Shown here piece by piece: positions 32,335 through 40,199 of a stretch of 45,345 nt of DNA. The stretch's first letter is position 1. Every line of letters starts with the position of its first letter. The stretch comes from Sphaerisporangium cinnabarinum (GTDB lineage: Bacteria > Actinomycetota > Actinomycetes > Actinomycetales > Cellulomonadaceae), in contig QAPD01000049.1 of assembly GCA_003052455.1 (NCBI GenBank), forward strand, positions 1 to 45,345, written 5' to 3'. Under the pieces are notes generated by a model that was not told the origin of the DNA, ran no database searches, and worked only from the letters and a program-made list of their open reading frames with translations. The position numbers and the translations under genes are program-made.

Positions 32335-34782
32335 ATGGCCACTTCCGTACCCTCCCCTACCCAGAACCCGGTCGGATTCCCCGCCGGGACCGTGCTCGGC
32401 TACCCGCGCATCGGGCGCCGCCGCGAGCTCAAGAAGGCCGTCGAGGCGTTCTGGGCCGGCAAGACGTCGGCCGAGGAGCTCGAGGCCACGGCCCGCGAGC
32501 TGCGCCTCGCGACCGTGCGCCGCCTCGTCGAGCTCGGCCTCGGCGCCGACGACGCGTCCGTCCCCGGCTCGTTCTCCTTCTACGACCAGGTGCTCGACGT
32601 CGCCGCCGCCCTCGGGGCGGTCCCGTCGCGGTTCGCGTCGCTGACCGACGACGCCGGCCGCCTCGACCTCGCGGGCTACTTCACCGTGGCGCGCGGCCAG
32701 GGGGACGACGCCCCGCTCGAGATGACCAAGTGGTTCGACACGAACTACCACTACCTCGTGCCCGAGATCGGCCCGGACACCCCGATCCGGTTCGTCGACG
32801 ACCGCGCCGTGCGCGAGTTCGCCGAGGCGAAGGAGGCCGGTGTGGTGACGCGGCCCGTCGTCGTCGGGCCGGTGACGTTCCTCGCGCTGTCCAAGGCCGC
32901 GGACGACGCGCCCGCCGGGTTCGCGCCGCTCGACCGCCTCGACGACGTCGTCGCCGCCTACGCCGACCTGCTGCGCGCGCTCGCCGCCGCGGGGGCGCCG
33001 TGGGTCCAGCTCGACGAGCCGATCCTCGTCACCGACTCCGTCGACGTCCCGTTCGCCGAGCTCGCCGCCGCCGTGGGGTCCGCGTACCGCACGCTCGCGA
33101 CGGAGCTCTCCGTCGATGCCGTGGACGCCGCGCAGGCGCGTCCCGCGATCCTCGTCGCCGCGCCGTTCGGCGGCCTCCAGGCCGCCGCCGAGCACGACGG
33201 CGCCGCGGCCCGCGACGGTCTCGCGCTGCTCGCCGGCACGGACGTGGACGCGATCGCGATCGACCTCGTCAAGGGCGCGGTCCCGGCGGCGGCCGACGGC
33301 GGGGTCCCCGGCCTCGCGGGCAAGACGCTCGTCGCGGGCGTGATCGACGGGCACAACGTGTGGCGCGCCGACCTCGCGGCGAAGCTCGACGTCGTCGACG
33401 CCGTCCGGGCCCTGGGCGCGGGCGCGGTCGCCGTCGGCACGTCGACGTCGCTGCTGCACGTGCCGCACGACATCGAGGACGAGACGTTCGCCGAGCCCGG
33501 CACGGCGTCGGGCACGACGCTCGACCCGCGCCTGCGCGACTGGCTCGCGTTCGCGGACCAGAAGGTCGGCGAGGTCGCGACGCTCGCCCGCGCGCTCACG
33601 GAGGGTCACGACGCCGTCGCGGCCCAGATCGAGGCGTCCCGCGCGGCGGTGGCGTCGCGCGCGGAGGCGAGCGGCGTCGTCGTGCCCGCCGTGCGCGAGC
33701 GCGCGGCCGCGCTGAGCGACGCCGACTTCGCGCGCGGCGCGTACGCCGAGCGCGCGGCGGCGCAGCAGGCACGCCTGAACCTGCCGCTGCTGCCCACGAC
33801 GACGATCGGCTCGTTCCCGCAGACGCCCGAGATCCGCCGCGCCCGCGCGCTGTGGACGAAGGGCGAGCTGTCGGACGCGGACTACACGACCGCGATGCGT
33901 GAGGAGATCGCGCGCGTCGTCGCGATCCAGGAAGAGCTGGGCCTCGACGTCCTCGTGCACGGCGAGCCCGAGCGCAACGACATGGTGCAGTACTTCGCGG
34001 AGCACCTCGACGGGTTCGCCGTCACGGCGAACGGCTGGGTCCAGTCGTACGGGTCACGCTGCGTCCGCCCGCCGATCCTGTGGGGTGACGTCACGCGGCC
34101 CGCGCCGATCACGGTCGAGTGGTCCGCGTACACGGCGTCGCTCACCGAGAAGCCCGTCAAGGGCATGCTCACCGGTCCCGTGACGATCCTCGCGTGGTCG
34201 TTCGTGCGCGACGACCAGCCGCTCGGCGACACGGCGAACCAGGTGGGCCTCGCGCTGCGCGACGAGATCGCGGACCTCGAGGCCGCCGGCATCGGGATCG
34301 TCCAGGTCGACGAGCCCGCGCTGCGCGAGCTCCTGCCGCTGCGCCGCGCGGACCAGCCGGCGTACCTCGACTGGTCCGTCGGGTCGTTCCGGCTCGCGAC
34401 GTCGGGCGTGGAGGCGGCGACGCAGATCCACACGCACCTGTGCTACTCGGAGTTCGGCGAGGTCATCGGCGCGATCGACGGCCTCGACGCCGACGTGACG
34501 TCGGTCGAGGCGGCGCGCTCGCGCATGGAGATCGTGCCGGAGCTGCGCGACGCCGGGTACTCGCGCGGCATCGGGCCGGGCGTCTACGACATCCACAGCC
34601 CGCGCGTGCCCTCGACGGAGGAGGTCACCGAGCTGCTGGAGCTCGCGGTGAAGTCGATCGACCCGCGCGTCGTCTGGGTCAACCCCGACTGCGGCCTGAA
34701 GACCCGCCGCTACGAGGAGACCGTGCCGTCGCTCGAGCACCTCGTCACCGCCGCGAAGGCCGTCCGGGCCACGCTCGGCTGA
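32335..34782 (+). CDS. metE: Cobalamin-independent methionine synthase
   Basis: Zinc enzyme that transfers the methyl group of 5-methyltetrahydrofolate (polyglutamate) to homocysteine. 815 residues, slightly longer than usual because of insertions rich in Ala/Asp. The N-terminal barrel has [19 protein letters not shown] and [16 protein letters not shown]. The C-terminal barrel has [38 protein letters not shown] and VDEPALRE. The zinc ligands are in THLCYSEF (His and Cys, near residue 700) and NPDCGLKTR (Cys, near 786). ATG 32335 has AGAGG upstream. It lies directly after metF with a small GGTCC/GGACC hairpin in between, and ends before a strong terminator. Confidence 0.97.
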   Translation: MATSVPSPTQNPVGFPAGTVLGYPRIGRRRELKKAVEAFWAGKTSAEELEATARELRLATVRRLVELGLGADDASVPGSFSFYDQVLDVAAALGAVPSRFASLTDDAGRLDLAGYFTVARGQGDDAPLEMTKWFDTNYHYLVPEIGPDTPIRFVDDRAVREFAEAKEAGVVTRPVVVGPVTFLALSKAADDAPAGFAPLDRLDDVVAAYADLLRALAAAGAPWVQLDEPILVTDSVDVPFAELAAAVGSAYRTLATELSVDAVDAAQARPAILVAAPFGGLQAAAEHDGAAARDGLALLAGTDVDAIAIDLVKGAVPAAADGGVPGLAGKTLVAGVIDGHNVWRADLAAKLDVVDAVRALGAGAVAVGTSTSLLHVPHDIEDETFAEPGTASGTTLDPRLRDWLAFADQKVGEVATLARALTEGHDAVAAQIEASRAAVASRAEASGVVVPAVRERAAALSDADFARGAYAERAAAQQARLNLPLLPTTTIGSFPQTPEIRRARALWTKGELSDADYTTAMREEIARVVAIQEELGLDVLVHGEPERNDMVQYFAEHLDGFAVTANGWVQSYGSRCVRPPILWGDVTRPAPITVEWSAYTASLTEKPVKGMLTGPVTILAWSFVRDDQPLGDTANQVGLALRDEIADLEAAGIGIVQVDEPALRELLPLRRADQPAYLDWSVGSFRLATSGVEAATQIHTHLCYSEFGEVIGAIDGLDADVTSVEAARSRMEIVPELRDAGYSRGIGPGVYDIHSPRVPSTEEVTELLELAVKSIDPRVVWVNPDCGLKTRRYEETVPSLEHLVTAAKAVRATLG

Positions 34783-34790
34783 ACCCCGGA

Positions 34791-34832
34791 GACACCGGAG
34801 GCCGGGTCCCGTCGGGACCCGGCCTCCGTGTC
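34791..34832 (+). terminator. Strong hairpin terminator after metE
   Basis: A 15-bp perfect stem (starting CGGAGGCCGGGTCCC at 34796) with a 3-base GTC loop, extended by four more pairs past one bulged base. It begins 9 bp after the metE stop. It also lies just beyond the stop of the convergent gene at 34839 and could serve both. Confidence 0.85.
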
Positions 34833-34838
34833 GAGGTG

Positions 34839-35090
34839 TCAGCGCTCGGTCGTGCCCGTGCCCGCCATCGGGAGGGCGAACGCGAGCGTCGCCGCGGCGA
34901 GGCCGCCCACGAAGAGCCACACGCCGCCGTCGACGCCGGACATGCCGGACCCCATGAGCACGAGCCCGCCGACGAACAGCGCGAACGCCACGACGAACCG
35001 TGCGACCGCGCCCGCGTGACCGGGGATGTCGCGCCCTTCGGTCCCGGTGGGGAGGGGGCTGTGCGCCGCCTGCTCGCTGGACGTGGTCAT
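34839..35090 (-). CDS. Small hypothetical membrane protein
   Basis: An 83-residue protein with a polar 28-residue N-terminus and two hydrophobic helices (about 30-49 and 56-77) rich in Gly, Ala and Val. No domain recognised. ATG 35090 follows AAGGAG on the minus strand; longer in-frame codons upstream overlap the DUF2630 gene and are not used. It lies 50 bp downstream of that gene and could be on the same transcript. Confidence 0.75.
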   Translation of the reverse strand: MTTSSEQAAHSPLPTGTEGRDIPGHAGAVARFVVAFALFVGGLVLMGSGMSGVDGGVWLFVGGLAAATLAFALPMAGTGTTER

Positions 35091-35140
35091 GGGGTTCTCC
35101 TTCTGAGGTCGGAACGGGAGCCGGACGTCGCCGTCGGCGA

Positions 35141-35389
35141 TCAGTCCAGGTAGTTCTCCACCGTACCGGGGTCTCGCACCGTCGCCGCATCGGGGTCGCC
35201 GCCGAACTCGCGCGCGGCGCCGCGCTGGCGCAGCAGGTCCCAGCACTGGTCGAGCTCGACCTCGATCGCGCGGAGCCGCTCCTGCTCCTGCGGGCCCGAG
35301 ATCTCGCCCCGGGCGAGCTGCTCCCGGAGCCGGTGCTCCTGCGCCACGAGCTCGCTGATCGTGCTGCGGATGCCGCCGTCGGTCGTCAT
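35141..35389 (-). CDS. DUF2630-family small protein
   Basis: An 82-residue soluble, mostly helical protein. It matches the actinobacterial DUF2630 pattern: an N-terminal helix with ISELVAQEHRLREQLARGEIS, then EQERLRAIEVELDQCWDLLRQRGAAREFGGDPDAA. Charged heptad-like spacing suggests a coiled hairpin. Function unknown. The ATG has TACCGT seven bases upstream and no ribosome binding site, so the message is probably leaderless. Confidence 0.85.
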   Translation of the reverse strand: MTTDGGIRSTISELVAQEHRLREQLARGEISGPQEQERLRAIEVELDQCWDLLRQRGAAREFGGDPDAATVRDPGTVENYLD

Positions 35390-35402
35390 GCCGTCCACGG
35401 TA
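35390..35402 (-). promoter_or_regulatory. -10 element for a leaderless DUF2630 transcript
   Basis: Minus-strand TACCGT (35402-35397) plus seven bases, then the ATG. Confidence 0.45.
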
Positions 35403-35469
35403 TGCCCGACGGCGCGGGCGCGCCCCGGGAGACCGGGCCCCACGCGGGCGCGGCGTCGGCGGTGCGCCC

Positions 35470-35481
35470 TAGGCTCGTCGC
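35470..35481 (+). promoter_or_regulatory. -10 element for a leaderless VOC transcript
   Basis: TAGGCT (35470-35475) plus six bases, then the ATG. Confidence 0.6.
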
Positions 35482-35880
35482 ATGACGACGACGATCGGGC
35501 GCACGGTCCTGCTCTGCCGCGACCTCGACGCGAGCGCCGCGTTCTGGGCCGACGGGTTCGGCTTCCGCACGTTGTTCCAGGGGGAGACGGAGGGGTTCCC
35601 GCTGCTCCACGTCGGTCCCGGACGCGTCGACGAGCCCGGCCTGTGGCTCGTGCCGCTCCCCGAGGGCGGCGCCCCGCTCGTGCGGCACGGCCTGCCCAAC
35701 CTCGTGCTCTACGTCGACGACCTCGACGCGACCCTCGCACGCCTCGCCGCGGCCGGGGTCGAGCCGTTCGTCGGGCCCGACGCCGACGCCGACACCGGCG
35801 ACCGGTTCGCGCACGTCCACGACCCCGACGGGCACCGGGTCGTCGTCGTGCAGCTCGGGACGACGACCGACCCCGCGTAG
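35482..35880 (+). CDS. VOC-family (glyoxalase-like) protein
   Basis: Single-chain VOC protein of 132 residues with two beta-alpha-beta-beta-beta modules. The first module has VLLCRDLDASAAFWADGFGFRTLF, the second NLVLYVDDLDATLARLAAAGVEPF and FAHVHDPDGHRVVVVQL. Such proteins may be metal-dependent dioxygenases, isomerases or antibiotic-binding proteins; the substrate here is unknown. Leaderless ATG. It is convergent with the epsilon-like gene, and a hairpin covers both stop codons. Confidence 0.88.
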   Translation: MTTTIGRTVLLCRDLDASAAFWADGFGFRTLFQGETEGFPLLHVGPGRVDEPGLWLVPLPEGGAPLVRHGLPNLVLYVDDLDATLARLAAAGVEPFVGPDADADTGDRFAHVHDPDGHRVVVVQLGTTTDPA

Positions 35881-35897
35881 CGGGCTAGCGAGCCCGC
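35880..35897. terminator. Bidirectional hairpin spanning two convergent stop codons
   Basis: GCGGGCT-AGCG-AGCCCGC, 7-bp perfect stem. It contains the last base of the VOC stop (TAG, 35878-35880) and the whole stop of the epsilon-like gene (35885-35887). Confidence 0.55.
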
Positions 35898-36202
35898 ACC
35901 CACGTCGCGTCGTCGGCGAGGATCGTCACCTCGTCCTGGTCGACGACGACGAACCCGCCCCCGATCCGCAGCTCGGCCGTCGGCCGGTCCGGGGTGCGCA
36001 GCCGCACCCGGCCCGCCGTGAGCGACGCCGCGACCGGCTGGTGCCGCGGCAGGATGCCCAGCGTGCCCGACGCCGCCGGGACCGTCACGCTCCGCGCCTC
36101 CCCCGCCCAGAACACCCCGGACGGCACCACCACCTCCACGGACACCAGCCGCTCCCCGGCGGGTGCGGCGGTCTCGGACGGGGACGGCAGGGCGACGGGC
36201 AC
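35885..36202 (-). CDS. Orphan F1 ATP-synthase epsilon-like protein (beta-sandwich domain only)
   Basis: A 105-residue protein whose residues about 18-105 match the N-terminal beta-sandwich of ATP synthase epsilon: VEVVVPSGVFWAGEARSVTVPAASGTLGILPRHQPVAASL, then GRVRLRT and GGFVVVDQDEVTILAD. The C-terminal helical hairpin is missing, as in some actinobacterial epsilon chains. Nothing else of the atp operon is nearby. GTG 36202 follows GGGAGG by six bases and is clearly the start; a longer frame upstream is not needed. It could be an epsilon paralogue that modulates the ATP synthase, or a displaced copy with another role. Confidence 0.8.
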   Translation of the reverse strand: MPVALPSPSETAAPAGERLVSVEVVVPSGVFWAGEARSVTVPAASGTLGILPRHQPVAASLTAGRVRLRTPDRPTAELRIGGGFVVVDQDEVTILADDATWVRAR

Positions 36203-36379
36203 GGAGTTCCTCCCGGACGGTGGACGGCGGAACCTCCGAGTCTGGCCGGGCGACCTGCTCGCCGGGCCCGGCACTTCGTCACCCGGTCGGGGTCGAAGGT
36301 CACCGGGAACCACCCGCCGAGGTGGTGCCTGCGATCAGCTCGCGCGTCGACCGTGGGTGGCCCACGTCACGATGGGTGT

Positions 36380-36760
36380 ATGAGCAACCACGCGCACGGC
36401 ATCCACCACTCGATCGACTACGTCGAGCTCCCCGTGACCGACCTCGCCGCCGCGCAGGCGTTCTACGGCGCGGCCTTCGGCTGGGAGTTCGTCTCCTACG
36501 GCCCCGGGTACGCCGGGATCCGCACGGCGGCGGAGTCCGGCGCGGACGAGGCCGGCGGTCTGCGCCTGGCCGAAGCCGGCGACGTGACGCGCGGCGGTCC
36601 GTTCGTCCTGCTGTTCTCCGCGGACCTCGACGCGACGCTCGCCGCCGTCCGGAGCGCGGGCGGCGAGGTGGTCGAGGGCCCGTACGAGTTCCCCGGCGGC
36701 CGTCGGTTCCACTTCCTCGACCCGAGCGGCAACGAGCTGGGCGTCTGGGCGACGTCCTGA
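36380..36760 (+). CDS. VOC-family protein
   Basis: A 126-residue VOC protein of the YdjE/CFP32-like type, with IDYVELPVTDLAAAQAFYGAAFGWEFVSYGPGYAGI, LFSADLDATLAAVRSAGGEVVEGPYEFPGGRRFHFLDPSGNELGVW. The His in the first strand and Glu in the last are the usual metal-ligand positions. Function unknown. The ATG has CACGAT six bases upstream and no ribosome binding site. Confidence 0.88.
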   Translation: MSNHAHGIHHSIDYVELPVTDLAAAQAFYGAAFGWEFVSYGPGYAGIRTAAESGADEAGGLRLAEAGDVTRGGPFVLLFSADLDATLAAVRSAGGEVVEGPYEFPGGRRFHFLDPSGNELGVWATS

Positions 36761-36815
36761 GGGACGGCGTCGGCCGTCTATTCGGGGGTGCGCGGCGACC
36801 CGGGCGGCAATCACG

Positions 36816-36845
36816 TTGACGACGGCGGGTGCCGAGGCGCACCAT
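36816..36845 (+). promoter_or_regulatory. Candidate promoter of the FBP gene leader
   Basis: -35 TTGACG (36816-36821), 18-bp spacer, -10 CACCAT (36840-36845). It would start a leader of about 370 bases before the gene at 37222. Confidence 0.4.
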
Positions 36846-36860
36846 CGAGGGTGACGGTTG

Positions 36861-36902
36861 CCGTGGGCAGCCGTCCGTCGTGCCGGACGGGCACGACCAC
36901 GG
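36861..36902 (+). promoter_or_regulatory. Structured leader element with competing hairpins
   Basis: CCGTGG (36861-36866) pairs with CCACGG (36897-36902) around an inner hairpin CCGTCCG/CGGACGG (36871-36877 with 36884-36890). An alternative 8-bp stem, GTCGTGCC (36877-36884) with GGCACGAC (36890-36897), excludes the inner one. Such competing stems are typical of attenuators. The rest of the 36761-37221 gap holds a possible 25-codon ORF (36949-37026) and otherwise nothing I recognise. Confidence 0.45.
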
Positions 36903-36948
36903 TTCAGGATCGCGCCGACGGCGCGCCGCACGGGACGAGGAGACGCGG

Positions 36949-37026
36949 ATGCACGGCACCGCAGGCTGCGAGGTGGCCATGGCGGCCTGCTCGGGCGCCC
37001 TCTCCCCCCGCACCGTCACCCGCTGA
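36949..37026 (+). CDS. Possible 25-codon upstream ORF (leader peptide)
   Basis: An ATG at 36949 preceded by GAGGAG (six bases away) opens 25 codons ending in TGA at 37024-37026. The peptide is MHGTAGCEVAMAACSGALSP plus RTVTR. It lies 195 bp before the FBP-domain gene in an otherwise non-coding leader. It could be a regulatory leader peptide; short ORFs are common by chance in GC-rich DNA, so this is tentative. Confidence 0.35.
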   Translation: MHGTAGCEVAMAACSGALSPRTVTR

Positions 37027-37221
37027 GACCACCGGGCCGCGGGCCGTCGTCCCCGACGCCCGTCTCCCTCCGGGGCGCACCGCCGTCCGACGACCCCGTC
37101 GTCGCCCGGCCGCGCCGGTCACGACGCGACGGCTGCGGGCATGCCGTCCTCCCGCCCCCGGCGGCGCCGTCGTGCACGCCCGCCGGGCTGCGGACCGTCC
37201 TGACACGGAAGCAGCGAACCC

Positions 37222-37728
37222 ATGAACCCCCTGACCGAGAAGCAGATCCGCGCGTCGTTCGTCAACGCGTCCAAGCGCGAGGCCGCGCAGGCGACCCTCC
37301 CCGACCTCGACACGCTCGACTGGGACCGCCTCGACTACCTCGGGTGGCGCGACCGCAAGTCCCCGCTCCTCGCCTACGCCGTCGTGGAGGTCGACGACGA
37401 GCCGCGCGGCGTCCTGCTGCGCTCGACCGACGCCAAGACGGGCGGACGCCGCAAGCGCGCGGTGTGCGCGTGGTGCGAGGACGTCGTCGTGACGGACGAC
37501 GTCAGCCTCTACGTGGCGCGCCGCGCCGGGGCCGCCGGGCGCCGCGGCAACACCGTCGGCACCCTCATCTGCACGCAGTTCCTCTGCTCGCAGAACGTCC
37601 GCCGGGCCCCCACCCGCACCGAGATGGGCGACGACGAGTCGATGCGCGAGCTGTTCGTCGAGCTCCGCGTCGACGGCCTCCGCGAGCGCTCCGCGCGCTT
37701 CGTCACCGAGGTCATGCGCGACGTGTGA
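37222..37728 (+). CDS. FBP/FusB-like treble-clef zinc-finger protein (EF-G-binding family)
   Basis: A 168-residue cytosolic protein related to the C-terminal FBP domain of the FusB family, whose members bind elongation factor G and can free it from ribosomes stalled by fusidic acid. The zinc site is formed by Cys82 and Cys85 (VCAWCEDV) and Cys117 and Cys122 (ICTQFLCSQN). The N-terminal part has LTEKQIRASFVNASKREAAQATLP and WRDRKSPLLAYAV, also conserved in actinobacterial members. ATG 37222 has GGAAG upstream. The long structured leader suggests control at RNA level. Its last 17 bp overlap the convergent MMPL gene. Resistance function is inferred only from the family. Confidence 0.87.
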   Translation: MNPLTEKQIRASFVNASKREAAQATLPDLDTLDWDRLDYLGWRDRKSPLLAYAVVEVDDEPRGVLLRSTDAKTGGRRKRAVCAWCEDVVVTDDVSLYVARRAGAAGRRGNTVGTLICTQFLCSQNVRRAPTRTEMGDDESMRELFVELRVDGLRERSARFVTEVMRDV

Positions 37729-39928
37729 CCGACCGCGGCTCCACGTCGGCGGACCCGGGCTCTCCCTCGGTGGACCCGGGCTCTCCCTCGGCGGACCTGA
37801 GCTCGCCCCCGCGCCAGGAGGGCCACCAGTTCCACCGGCCCAGGAGCGTCATCGTCGCGGGCAGCAGCAGCCCGCGCACGACGGTGACGTCGAGGAGCAC
37901 GGCGACGGCCATGCCGACGCCGACCTCCTTCATCGCGACGAGCTCGCCCGCCGCGAAGCCGAGGAACACGATGCCGATGGCGACGGCCGCCGTCGTGACG
38001 ACCGGGCCGGACGCGGTGATGCCGCGGAGCACGGCCCGGTCGTTCGCGACGCGCGGGTCCTCGCCAGGCGTGCGGGCGCGCCACTCCTCCGCGGTGCGGG
38101 ACAGCAGGAAGACCTCGTAGTCGGTCGAGAGGCCGAACACGAGCATGCCGACCAGCAGGGGCGTGGTGACATCGAGCGCGCCCCACGGCTCGAACCCGAG
38201 GAGCGAGGCGCCCACGCCGTGCTGGAACACGGAGACGAGGACGCCGAGCGTCGCCGCGAGCGTGAGGAGGTTGAGCACGAGGGCCTTGAGCGGCACGACG
38301 AGCGAGCCGGTGAGCAGGAAGAGCAGCACGAAGGTCGCGAGCACCACGACCCCGGCGGCGAGCGGGAGCCGCTGCGCGAGGTGCTCCTGGGTGTCGACGA
38401 CCTCGGCGGCCGGTCCGGCGACCCGCACCTCCAGGTCGGTGTCGAGGGCGCGCACGGCGTGCACGAGGTCCTGCGCCGCCTGGGCCGTCGCGTCGCCGTC
38501 CGGGCCGACGTCGGGCGTGAGGTCGACGACGGTGACCTCGGGCGGGTAGCCGGTGTCCTGCATGGCGTCCTCGACGCCGGGCAGGGCGGCGGCACGGTCG
38601 AGGAGGTCGGTCACCGCCGGGTCGTCGACCGGGCCCTCGACGAGGACGGTGACGGGCGCGACGCCGAGGTCGGCGAAGCGGGAGGTGGTGGCGTCGGCGG
38701 CGAGGCGCGCCTCGGCGTCGGCGGGCAGCGAGCGGACCTCCGAGCTGCCGAGCGTGAGCGAGCCGAGCGGTGCGGCGAGCGCGAGCAGGAGCGCCGTCGC
38801 GCCGAGCGTGACGAGCACGGCGTGGCGCTGCGCGGTGCGCGCGAGCCGGCCGAGCGTGCCGGCGCCGCCACGGCCGCTCCACGGGTGGGACCAGGTGCGG
38901 GCGCCCGGCGCGGGGATCGCGCGGTGCCACGTCGCGACGAGCGCGGGGACGAGCGTGAGCCCGGCGGCGGTCGCGACGAGCACGACGATCGCGCCGCCCA
39001 CCGCCATGCCGGAGAGCAGGGAGTCGCCGAGCAGGAGGAGCCCGGCGAGCGAGATGGCGACGGCGAGGCCGGAGGCGAGCACGGCCCGGCCGGCGGTCGC
39101 GAGGGTGCGCCCGACGAGCTCGTCGAGCGGGAGGCCCGGGGACGCGGCGCGCTCCTCGCGGAAGCGCGCGAGCACGAGCAGGGAGTAGTCGACCGTGAGG
39201 CCGAGGCCGAGCAGCGTCACGACGTTCACGGCGAACTCGTTGACGGGCACCACGCCGAGCAGCCCGCTGAGCACGAGCAGCGCGACCGCGATCGCGGCGA
39301 GCGCGGAGAGCAGCGGGACCAGGCCGGCCCGCAGGCCGCCGAGGACGACGACGAGCACGACGAGGAGCACCGCGATCGCGATCCCCTCGCCGACCGCGGC
39401 GTCGGTGATCGCCTGCTCGACGAACGCCTCCTCCGCGAGCAGCGCGCCGCCCACGAGCACCTCGGGGGTGTCGACGGCGTGCAGCGCGTCGGCGACGCGG
39501 TGCGCGAGGGCGAGGGCCTCGTCGTCGGACAGCGCGGGGTCGAGCTCGACGACGACGAGCGAGCCCTGCGCGTCGTCGGCGATGAGCCCGCCGCCGGTGT
39601 AGGCGTCGGAGAGCTCGACGACGCCGGGCATCGCGCGGATGTCGTGCATGACCTCGCTCGCGCTCGCGATGAGGTCCGCGGAGAAGTGGTCGCGGCCGGA
39701 CAGCACCGCGACGACGGTCTCGCCCTCGGGGGCGAGCTCCTCGAGGCGCTGCGCCGCGAGGGCGGACGCGCTGCCCGGCGGGGCGGGGTCGACGTCGGAG
39801 GTCTTGTCGAAGACCGCCCCGCCGAGCACGGCGCCCGCCACGAGGAGGACGGCCCAGACGACGAGGACCACGCCCCGGCGGCGGGCGGCGAACCGTCCGG
39901 TCCGGTGCAGCAGGCGTCCGAGCGTCAT
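37712..39928 (-). CDS. MMPL/RND-family transporter
   Basis: Large membrane protein of 738 residues with about 12 helices in two halves, each of one helix, a large extracytoplasmic domain and a five-helix bundle. N-terminal RRRGVVLVVWAVLLVAGAVLGG leads into helix 1. FAVNVVTLLGLGLTVDYSLLVLARFREE and VFGLSTDYEVFLLSRTAEEW are the conserved helix 4-5 and 10-11 signatures of MMPL proteins. ATG 39928 follows GGGGAG. Substrates of this family range from lipids to drugs; none is indicated here. The C-terminal tail (SAEGEPGSTEGEPGSADVE) is encoded by a 21-bp tandem repeat (37748-37789 plus degenerate copies). Confidence 0.92.
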   Translation of the reverse strand: MTLGRLLHRTGRFAARRRGVVLVVWAVLLVAGAVLGGAVFDKTSDVDPAPPGSASALAAQRLEELAPEGETVVAVLSGRDHFSADLIASASEVMHDIRAMPGVVELSDAYTGGGLIADDAQGSLVVVELDPALSDDEALALAHRVADALHAVDTPEVLVGGALLAEEAFVEQAITDAAVGEGIAIAVLLVVLVVVLGGLRAGLVPLLSALAAIAVALLVLSGLLGVVPVNEFAVNVVTLLGLGLTVDYSLLVLARFREERAASPGLPLDELVGRTLATAGRAVLASGLAVAISLAGLLLLGDSLLSGMAVGGAIVVLVATAAGLTLVPALVATWHRAIPAPGARTWSHPWSGRGGAGTLGRLARTAQRHAVLVTLGATALLLALAAPLGSLTLGSSEVRSLPADAEARLAADATTSRFADLGVAPVTVLVEGPVDDPAVTDLLDRAAALPGVEDAMQDTGYPPEVTVVDLTPDVGPDGDATAQAAQDLVHAVRALDTDLEVRVAGPAAEVVDTQEHLAQRLPLAAGVVVLATFVLLFLLTGSLVVPLKALVLNLLTLAATLGVLVSVFQHGVGASLLGFEPWGALDVTTPLLVGMLVFGLSTDYEVFLLSRTAEEWRARTPGEDPRVANDRAVLRGITASGPVVTTAAVAIGIVFLGFAAGELVAMKEVGVGMAVAVLLDVTVVRGLLLPATMTLLGRWNWWPSWRGGELRSAEGEPGSTEGEPGSADVEPRSVTRRA
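37748..37789. repeat. 21-bp tandem repeat in the MMPL tail
   Basis: Two copies of a 21-bp unit (37748-37768 and 37769-37789), differing at one base, with degenerate copies on both sides. It encodes the E-G-E-P-G-S repeat at the end of the MMPL protein and is in frame, so copy number may vary between strains. Confidence 0.7.
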
Positions 39929-40116
39929 GGGGGCTCCCCTCGTCGGGAACTCGTCGGGGAGTCGTGGAGTCGGCCTCGGCGGGCTCGCCCACGACGTTCG
40001 TGCGGTGCGTCCGTGCGGCAGCGCGCGGACGTGAGCACCCTACGCGAGGGTGGGAGCGCCGTCGGACCGCGCTCCGCCCTGCGGGGACGCCCTGCCGGGC
40101 GCCGGACGAGACAGGT

Positions 40117-40151
40117 CGGGCGGGGGCGGCTCGTGCCGCCGCCCCCGCCCG
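40117..40151 (-). terminator. Second hairpin beyond the PA14/propeller gene
   Basis: 13-bp perfect stem (CGGGCGGGGGCGG and its complement) with a 9-base loop, about 50 bp past the gene's stop. Back-up terminator. Confidence 0.6.
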
Positions 40152-40155
40152 GTGC

Positions 40156-40193
40156 GACCCGGGACGGACGGCTCACGCCGCCCGCCCCGGGTC
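40156..40193 (-). terminator. Terminator of the PA14/propeller gene
   Basis: A 17-pair stem with a 4-base loop, six bases beyond the stop at 40200. On the plus strand it has two A-C mismatches, but in minus-strand RNA these become G-U pairs, so the stem is complete only in the transcript of this gene. That supports a strand-specific terminator. Confidence 0.75.
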
Positions 40194-40199
40194 ATCGGC

